Source of the DNA: CBDULQ01 sp965368115 | GTDB lineage: Bacteria > Pseudomonadota > Gammaproteobacteria > SZUA-229 | NCBI GenBank assembly: GCA_965368115.1 | Contig: CBDULQ010000120.1 | Span: forward strand, 1 to 10,990 | DNA: 10,990 nucleotides | Direction: 5' to 3' | Shown: piece after piece, positions 7,029 through 10,990 of the stretch | Layout of the letters: every line of letters begins with the position of its first letter | How positions within the stretch are numbered: position 1 is the first letter of the stretch | Program-made: the position numbers and the translations under genes | The notes under the pieces: model-generated | What the model saw: the letters and a program-made list of their open reading frames with translations, nothing else | Databases searched by the model: none | What the model was told of the DNA's origin: nothing

Positions 7029-7261
7029 ACGGGTACTGCTGATAAAAAAGAAAAGGGAGCCGAAGGCTCCCTTTTTTTATGGCCTGAACCCGTGTCGGCG
7101 GATTCGGCTCGTTCGCGCATGTAGTCATCCGCTTCATCGAGCAGATCCTGTCGGCTGCGCGAACGTTCACCGCTGACACTGGTTTCATGCGCTCCGCCTT
7201 TCGTTAACAGCGGATGTGTCGCCCAGGGATTGCGTCCCCGGCTACGCCGTCTATTGGGCAT
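7013..7261 (-). CDS. Small basic protein, last gene of the rtcB operon, frame crosses the terminator
   Basis: I do not recognise a family. The start is well supported: ATG 7261 overlaps the end of the previous gene by 11 bases, and AAGGAGG stands 9 bases upstream. Residues 1-38 are very basic (MPNRRRSRGRNPWATHPLLT, then KGGAHETS), which suggests RNA or ribosome contact by inference. Residues 39-55 are acidic and helical (DLLDEADDYMRERAE). No stop codon comes before the terminator hairpin, which occupies codons 64-69, or the T-tract (codons 70-73). The 82-residue frame closes only at 7013, antisense to the end of pit. A transcript ended at the hairpin would therefore be non-stop, with about 72 codons. 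A one-base indel that restores the TAA just before the hairpin is the alternative. Confidence 0.6.
   Translation of the reverse strand: MPNRRRSRGRNPWATHPLLTKGGAHETSVSGERSRSRQDLLDEADDYMRERAESADTGSGHKKREPSAPFSFLSAVPVQLVM
7051..7078. terminator. Bidirectional intrinsic terminator between pit and the rtcB operon
   Basis: GGGAGCC (7055-7061) and GGCTCCC (7065-7071) close a GAA loop and are followed rightward by seven Ts, a strong terminator for pit. Leftward the stem is followed by TTTTCTTTTTT (7054-7044), equally good. The leftward copy lies inside the reading frame of the 82-residue ORF. Confidence 0.93.
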
Positions 7262-8210
7262 GATGTTGTACCTCCTTAAGGTCGAGTCGATACCATGAGA
7301 GTACCGGTTCTGATTTCAGTAAACGGCGAAACTGTTTGTCGCGCTGCAAAAACACCGGCTGTTCCCGGGTTTCACGGAAACAGAAACGTTTCGGCAGTTT
7401 GCTGTACAGGTCATGCGGCGGTGCGCCGTAGATCTGTTTCAGTTTCGCGCCACTCTTGCTGCTGTGATAGTAAACGCGCTCGATACCCAGCTCATTGCGC
7501 ACAAAGTGCAAGGTAGCCGCCAGCATGGCTTCATCCCAGATGGCCATGTACGGCTTCAATACACTGTGCAGATAGCGCAGTACGCGTTCCCGATCACCCT
7601 GCAGACCCCACAGTAATTGCAGGTCTTCATCCGCCTGCACATCGCGCAGCAGGCGACGGGCATAGCGCACCCAGTCGCTCTGGATTTCTTCGATCAACAC
7701 CTCGTTGCTGTCGAAATCCAGATCCAGGCGAGCCCAGGCCAGAGTTTCGCGAAAGAAACTGCGCTTCCAGGGCAACAGTACCGGGTGACCGCCGTAGTTC
7801 AGCAGACCCGCCGCTTCCGGTTTGACCAGTCGTTTATACGCCGCATCGTGGGCGTTGCTGAAGTTCAGCTGCAATACCAGGTTGTAACCGTTACGTGTGG
7901 TCTGCTGCCAGCCGCGATTGCCACCGCCCCAGAAATCGACGGTTAGCACGAAAGGCTGCACATCCTGCGTCCACAACAGGTTAAGCTGTTCACTGTTCAG
8001 CCGGCCGTCACCGGCCTGTGCCAGCAACTGTTTAACCAGCGGTCGTTGCAGCAGGCTGGCAAAGCCATGCTGTTTCAGCTCGCCGATGCGAACACCGTCG
8101 CCTGCCAGCCAGGACAGCAGCAACAGGGCGTAGCGGTCCCGAAAGTAATAAAACTTGGTCCGCTCCTTCGGCAGGCAATGGATGATCTCCATCATCAATT
8201 GTTTGTCCAT
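7251..8210 (-). CDS. EIQSDW-motif protein downstream of rtcB, function unknown
   Basis: This 319-residue cytoplasmic protein has no membrane segment or signal peptide. GAGG lies 8 bases before ATG 8210. Residues 1-130 are helical with a Trp/Gly-rich patch (VDFWGGGNRGW, 91-101). Residues 153-180 read RETLAWARLDLDFDSNEVLI followed by EEIQSDW. A helix, IWDEAMLAATLHFVRNELGI (224-243), leads into ERVYYHSSKSGAKLKQIY. From memory, this order (an alpha/beta stretch, EIQSDW, a helix with Trp, then a strand and a Gly turn) resembles a domain of large phage polyvalent proteins, whose activity is unknown to me. It lies 88 bases after rtcB and overlaps the next small gene, so a role beside the RNA ligase is inferred from the operon. 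It is not PrfH: no GGQ motif is present. Confidence 0.85.
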   Translation of the reverse strand: MDKQLMMEIIHCLPKERTKFYYFRDRYALLLLSWLAGDGVRIGELKQHGFASLLQRPLVKQLLAQAGDGRLNSEQLNLLWTQDVQPFVLTVDFWGGGNRGWQQTTRNGYNLVLQLNFSNAHDAAYKRLVKPEAAGLLNYGGHPVLLPWKRSFFRETLAWARLDLDFDSNEVLIEEIQSDWVRYARRLLRDVQADEDLQLLWGLQGDRERVLRYLHSVLKPYMAIWDEAMLAATLHFVRNELGIERVYYHSSKSGAKLKQIYGAPPHDLYSKLPKRFCFRETREQPVFLQRDKQFRRLLKSEPVLSWYRLDLKEVQHHAQ

Positions 8211-8265
8211 GTGTTTATCCTCTATGGCTGAATGTAACGCCCCGCAGGGCGAAGCGTCACCTTTT

Positions 8266-8292
8266 GCCTCACAGTTGGTGAATCCGTGAGGC
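8266..8292 (-). other. Intercistronic hairpin between rtcB and the EIQSDW gene
   Basis: GCCTCAC and GTGAGGC form a 7-bp stem with a 13-base loop, starting 6 bases after the rtcB stop. Leftward it is followed by AAAAGG, not Ts, so it is not a terminator; it could be an RNA processing or stability element. A second small stem, CGCCC-CGCA-GGGCG, lies at 8238-8251. Confidence 0.4.
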
Positions 8293-8298
8293 TGGGGT

Positions 8299-9495
8299 TC
8301 AGCCTTTCACACAGATCACCTGCTTCAGTGTGTGCACCACTTCGACCAGATCCTTCTGGTTGTCCATCACCGTATCGATATCCTTGTAGGCAGCGGGGAT
8401 CTCGTCGATCACCCCGGTATCCTTACGGCATTCGACACCGCGTGTCTGCACTTCCATGTCGGCACGTTGAAACATCTTGCGCGCCTTGCTGCGACTCATA
8501 CGTCGCCCTGCACCATGGGCACAGGAACAGAACGATTCGGCATTGCCCAGGCCGCGCACGATATAGGATCGCGCACCCATGCTACCCGGAATGATGCCCA
8601 GCTCGTCGACGCCGGCGCGTATCGCACCCTTGCGGGTGACATACACATCGGCGCCGTAATGATGCTCCTGCGCCACATAGTTGTGATGGCAGTTAATGGC
8701 TTCGCGGGTCAGGCGAAAGTCCGGCAGGCATTTTTTCAATGCATTGATAATCAGATGCATCATCTCCCGTCGATTCGCCATGGCGTAGTCCTGCGCCCAG
8801 TGCACCGCGTTGACATAGTCATCGAAGTGTTCGGCACCTTCCTCGAAATAGGCCAGGTCCCGGTCCGGCAAATGCACGTTGTTGCGCATGGCGTCCCGTT
8901 TCGCCAGTTCGATGAAGTACTGGCCGATGGTATTGCCGATACCGCGACTGCCGGAATGCAGCATTACCCAGACGTCGTCGTTTTCATCGAGACACAGTTC
9001 GATGAAGTGATTGCCGCCACCCAGCGTGCCGAGCTGGCGAATCCAGGTCTGATACGGTTTTTTCTGCCGTGCAATCAGTTTAGGTGTGCGTTCCAGTAAG
9101 CTGTGCAGGCCGGTTTGCAGACCACGAATGGTCGATTCACGCGCACGATCCACCTTGTGCATGTTCAGGCCCACCGGAATCGTGCTTTCGATATCGAGTC
9201 GAATTCGGCGCAAATTGTCCGGTAGCTGATGAGCCTTCAAACTCAATCGCACGGCATTCATACCGCAGCCGATGTCGACACCGACCGCGGCGGGAATGAT
9301 CGCTTTGTGAGTCGGAATGACCGAACCCACGGTGGCGCCGATTCCCGCATGTACGTCCGGCATGGCGGCGACGTGCTGATGAATGAACGGCAGTTGCGCG
9401 ATGTTGTTCAATTGCTCCATGGCCCGATGGTCCACATCATGGGTAAAAATTTTTACCGGGACCTGACCTTTGTTTAATGTTTTTAAAACAGGCAT
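8299..9495 (-). CDS. rtcB: RNA-splicing ligase RtcB
   Basis: This GTP- and Mn2+-dependent ligase joins RNA 2',3'-cyclic phosphate or 3'-phosphate ends to 5'-OH ends, acting in RNA repair. At 398 residues it is close to the usual length of about 400. The metal and active-site residues are all present: D74 and C77 in VGVDIGCGMN, H163 in GGGNHF, H180 in LHSGSRG, H271 in CHHNY, and the guanylylated H327 in HGAGR. Residues 301-307 (IIPGSMG) and the C-terminal ...VICVKG are typical. The likely ribosome site is GGTGAT (9509-9504), complementary to the 16S tail, 8 bases before ATG. It is partly held in a small hairpin. No rtcA, archease, rtcR or prfH is visible and I found no sigma54 site. The leader at 9577-9705 suggests control by transcription attenuation instead. 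Confidence 0.96.
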   Translation of the reverse strand: MPVLKTLNKGQVPVKIFTHDVDHRAMEQLNNIAQLPFIHQHVAAMPDVHAGIGATVGSVIPTHKAIIPAAVGVDIGCGMNAVRLSLKAHQLPDNLRRIRLDIESTIPVGLNMHKVDRARESTIRGLQTGLHSLLERTPKLIARQKKPYQTWIRQLGTLGGGNHFIELCLDENDDVWVMLHSGSRGIGNTIGQYFIELAKRDAMRNNVHLPDRDLAYFEEGAEHFDDYVNAVHWAQDYAMANRREMMHLIINALKKCLPDFRLTREAINCHHNYVAQEHHYGADVYVTRKGAIRAGVDELGIIPGSMGARSYIVRGLGNAESFCSCAHGAGRRMSRSKARKMFQRADMEVQTRGVECRKDTGVIDEIPAAYKDIDTVMDNQKDLVEVVHTLKQVICVKG

Positions 9496-9504
9496 AGTCG
9501 TCCA

Positions 9505-9522
9505 TCACCCGATGTTGGGTGA
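9505..9522 (-). promoter_or_regulatory. Hairpin overlapping the rtcB ribosome site
   Basis: In the mRNA, TCACCC and GGGTGA form a 6-bp stem with a six-base loop. The 3' arm contains most of GGTGAT, the only good anti-16S match before the rtcB ATG, so the stem could limit initiation. Stability is modest. Confidence 0.4.
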
Positions 9523-9576
9523 GCCTCTTGTCGCATTAATGGTTGATTTATCCGCGCCGGAATTTGATACGCGCAT

Positions 9577-9645
9577 AAAAAAACCCTGAACAACGTTTGC
9601 TATTCAGGGCTTTATGATCCTGAAAGACAAACGTAATCGTTGTTG
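9577..9645 (-). promoter_or_regulatory. Attenuator-like terminator/antiterminator in the rtcB leader
   Basis: Terminator form: CCCTGAA (9609-9603) pairs with TTCAGGG (9590-9584), extendable to 11 bp through AAAG/TTTT with one G-U, then seven Ts (9583-9577). Competing form: an upstream TTCAGG (9624-9619) pairs with the same CCTGAA. Around it, ACGTTTG (9634-9628) pairs with CAAACGT (9599-9593) in the terminator loop, and AACAA (9644-9640) with TTGTT (9593-9589). The two folds exclude each other. The T-tract ends 82 bases before the rtcB start. Confidence 0.6.
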
Positions 9646-9672
9646 CCTTCCAGAATATCGCATTCGGGAAAG

Positions 9673-9705
9673 CTAGAAGATGGTATCCAGTTGTTTTGTG
9701 TTCAT
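9673..9705 (-). CDS. Possible 10-residue leader peptide upstream of rtcB
   Basis: ATG 9705 follows GGAG (within AGAGGAGA) at a 6-base spacing. The frame gives MNTKQLDTIF and stops at TAG, about 50 bases before the first antiterminator arm. It lacks the run of identical codons seen in amino-acid operon leaders. The frame is also open upstream to ATG 9768 (31 residues), but that start has no ribosome site. Another frame downstream encodes ECDILEGNNDYVCLSGS before a TAA but has no start codon; one indel would join it to this peptide. Confidence 0.4.
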   Translation of the reverse strand: MNTKQLDTIF

Positions 9706-9849
9706 GGGTGTCTCCTCTGCTTTAATCGATGGCCGTAGCCGTTGAAGAATGTTGCACAGTTTAATCATCGTCGTTGTGATGTCAACCGGCAGGGAATCCC
9801 GGTCGTCGATAAAAATCTCCCGGTTATGCCTGATGAAGAAAATGAATTG

Positions 9850-9878
9850 ACGATAAATTGAGTGTAAAGTTTTGTAAA
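9850..9878 (-). promoter_or_regulatory. Sigma70 promoter for the rtcB leader
   Basis: Read leftward, TTTACA (9878-9873) is followed after exactly 17 bases by TATCGT (9855-9850), with an AT-rich surround. Transcription would start near 9843, giving a leader of about 140 bases to the small ORF and 350 to rtcB. A second possible -10, TATAAT (9920-9915), has no convincing -35. Confidence 0.5.
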
Positions 9879-9889
9879 TGTACAGAGTG

Positions 9890-9901
9890 CCTGTTAACAG
9901 G
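9890..9901. repeat. Perfect 12-bp palindrome CCTGTTAACAGG, copy 2
   Basis: This is identical to the copy at 4492-4503, and the shared 13-mer includes the preceding G. Here it lies between the HD-GYP stop and the rtcB leader promoter, centred about 20 bases upstream of the -35 box, a position suited to a regulator binding site. Confidence 0.5.
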
Positions 9902-9930
9902 ACGGGTGCCCCGCATTATATTAACTGGCG

Positions 9931-10990
9931 CTAGATCATCGCCATGATACGTTGACGGTCCAGTTGCCAGTTTTCCGGTTGTTCGATGGTTTCGATGGTT
10001 TCACCGGATCGTGCCAGGTCGATGACTTTCGGTGGGATGGGCGCGTGTGCAGTGCAGGAGTAAAAAACTTTCACCCGGGGTGTAAGCAGGCTTTTCTCCG
10101 ACTGGTCCATAACCACGGCCAGGCGGCCGGATTTTAACCGTAATAATGTGCCGGTGGGGTAGATGCCCACGGATTTGACGAAAGCATGGAACACTTTTTC
10201 ATCGAAGTGACCGTCTTTCCACTCAGCCATTTTTTTCAGCGCTTCGGCCGGTTCCCAGCCTTTTTTGTAGCAGCGGTCCGAGGTGATGGCGTCATAGACA
10301 TCACATACCGCGCCCATTTTGGCGACCAGTGAGATATCCTTATCGGTCAGGCGGTCCGGATAGCCGCGACCGTCGACGCGTTCGTGATGATGCAGGCACA
10401 CATCCAGCGCCACCGGATCGACGTCGTAACAGTCCTTGAGCATTTCCCAGCCGCGTAAGGGGTGGGCTTTGACGATTTCGAATTCTTCGTCGGTAAGCTT
10501 GCCGGGTTTGTTGAGGACATCTTCGGGGATGGCCATCTTGCCTACATCGTGCAGCAGGCCGGCCATGCCCAGTAATTGCAGGTCGCCTTGGTAGTCGAGT
10601 TCCTTGCCGAGGGCGATCATCAGTGCGCAGACGGCGACCGAATGCAGATAGGTGTAATCATCCTTGTTCTTGAGGCGCGTCAGGCTCAGCATGGCGCCCG
10701 GATTTCTGGATATCGAGCTGGTGATGTCTTCCACCAGCGGTGCCACTTCGCTGACCTGGATGGTGCGGCCCAGGCGGGCTTCATGAAATAGCGCCTGGGT
10801 GGCTTCGCGGGCACGGTTCAGTGTCTCCCGGGCGAGGGCGATTTCGTCTTCCAGCGCGACTTTTTCGATTCCGGGAGCCGGTTCGGCGATGGCAGGCGCT
10901 GCCGGGACATCGGTTTGCTGCTGAGGGGGTGGGGGTAGATCCTTGCCGCGAGCGGTATCGATCCACAGCTGTTGTATACCGGTCTGGGTG
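9931..10990 (-). CDS. HD-GYP domain cyclic-di-GMP phosphodiesterase (DUF3391 type), 5' end outside window
   Basis: This is a predicted c-di-GMP phosphodiesterase of the HD-GYP class, cytoplasmic and acting in signalling. 352 C-terminal residues are visible and the frame is open to the window edge, so internal GTG or ATG codons are not the start. The first visible residues (GIQQLWIDTARGKDL) match the end of a DUF3391 domain. A proline/alanine-rich linker and a helix follow (to about residue 75), then the HD-GYP domain (about 80-270). Its motifs are intact: H116, HDVGK (147-151), H176 in AHPLRG, LHHHE (199-203), GRGYP (207-211) and VCDVYDA (228-234), so it should be active. A beta-rich tail (271-352) starts at YPTGTLLRLKSGRLAVV. 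No terminator is evident before the rtcB leader. Confidence 0.93.
   Translation of the reverse strand, partial: TQTGIQQLWIDTARGKDLPPPPQQQTDVPAAPAIAEPAPGIEKVALEDEIALARETLNRAREATQALFHEARLGRTIQVSEVAPLVEDITSSISRNPGAMLSLTRLKNKDDYTYLHSVAVCALMIALGKELDYQGDLQLLGMAGLLHDVGKMAIPEDVLNKPGKLTDEEFEIVKAHPLRGWEMLKDCYDVDPVALDVCLHHHERVDGRGYPDRLTDKDISLVAKMGAVCDVYDAITSDRCYKKGWEPAEALKKMAEWKDGHFDEKVFHAFVKSVGIYPTGTLLRLKSGRLAVVMDQSEKSLLTPRVKVFYSCTAHAPIPPKVIDLARSGETIETIEQPENWQLDRQRIMAMI

Larger units (their letters stand above)
9496..9930 (-). other. Long gene-free leader region upstream of rtcB
   Basis: This 435-base stretch lies between the HD-GYP stop and the rtcB start, both leftward. From right to left it holds the palindrome at 9890-9901, a promoter at 9850-9878, a 10-codon ORF at 9673-9705, the terminator/antiterminator at 9577-9645 and the ribosome-site hairpin at 9505-9522. 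I see no hairpin-plus-T terminator for the HD-GYP gene, so read-through from it into this leader is possible. Confidence 0.7.

Noticed and set aside
7251..8210. PrfH, the release-factor partner found with RtcB2, as the identity of the gene after rtcB.
   Set aside because: No GGQ motif or release-factor domain is visible in the protein.
8221..8300. A tRNA-like or terminator structure between rtcB and the next gene.
   Set aside because: The stems do not form a cloverleaf or T-arm consensus and no T-tract follows, so only a plain intercistronic hairpin is supported.
9496..9576. A sigma54 (-24/-12) promoter directly before rtcB, expected from E. coli rtcBA.
   Set aside because: No TGGCAC-N5-TTGC-like sequence is present here, and no rtcR is in the window.
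9673..9917. A leftward frame open for about 245 bases that includes the leader peptide and reads like protein (IYRQFIFFIRHNREIFIDD).
   Set aside because: There is no ATG, GTG or TTG before ATG 9768, and no ribosome site there. The predicted promoter and palindrome lie inside it, so it is more likely an open non-coding stretch.
9931..10746. A GTG at 10746 as the start of the HD-GYP gene.
   Set aside because: The frame continues upstream to the window edge and encodes the linker and the end of a DUF3391 domain, so GTG 10746 is internal.

Overview
The window looks like a chromosomal segment of a free-living gammaproteobacterium, moderately GC-rich (roughly 55-60% by eye). The reasons are the family mix (YihY/BrkB, DUF1840, a DUF3391-type HD-GYP protein, a long Pit transporter, RtcB), the canonical AGGAGG-type ribosome sites and the GC-rich hairpin plus T-tract terminators. 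I see no transposase, integrase, CRISPR array, tRNA or rRNA. The genus cannot be fixed from the sequence alone.

Left part. An SLC13-type anion permease with two RCK_C domains runs leftward off the window (1-1918). A 442-base gap follows, holding a possible promoter and a tiny ORF with a strong ribosome site. A rightward pair comes next: a YihY/BrkB membrane protein (2361-3710) and a conserved acidic 144-residue protein that overlaps it by 4 bases (3707-4141). A leftward 61-residue small protein (4180-4365) converges on them and shares a terminator at 4140-4169.

Middle. Rightward DUF1840 (4646-4954) and a 117-residue hypothetical (4959-5312) form a small operon. Then comes a Pit/PHO4 phosphate transporter (5460-7028, TTG start). 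Just upstream of it is a set of 11-bp-phased repeats that match a Pho box but read away from pit.

Right part, all leftward in gene order: an HD-GYP phosphodiesterase (9931 to beyond the window), a 435-base leader region, the RNA ligase gene rtcB (8299-9495), a 319-residue protein with an EIQSDW motif (7251-8210), and a small basic protein (7013-7261) whose frame runs through the terminator it shares with pit. The leader has a good promoter, a 10-codon ORF with a strong ribosome site, and a terminator whose stem can also pair with an upstream segment. This looks like an attenuator controlling rtcB and the two genes behind it.

The most interesting material is therefore the rtcB unit: a possible RNA switch in front of an RNA ligase, a partner protein that resembles a domain of phage polyvalent proteins, and a third gene that may give a non-stop mRNA. 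A 13-base sequence containing the palindrome CCTGTTAACAGG also occurs twice, each time upstream of a leftward small ORF.
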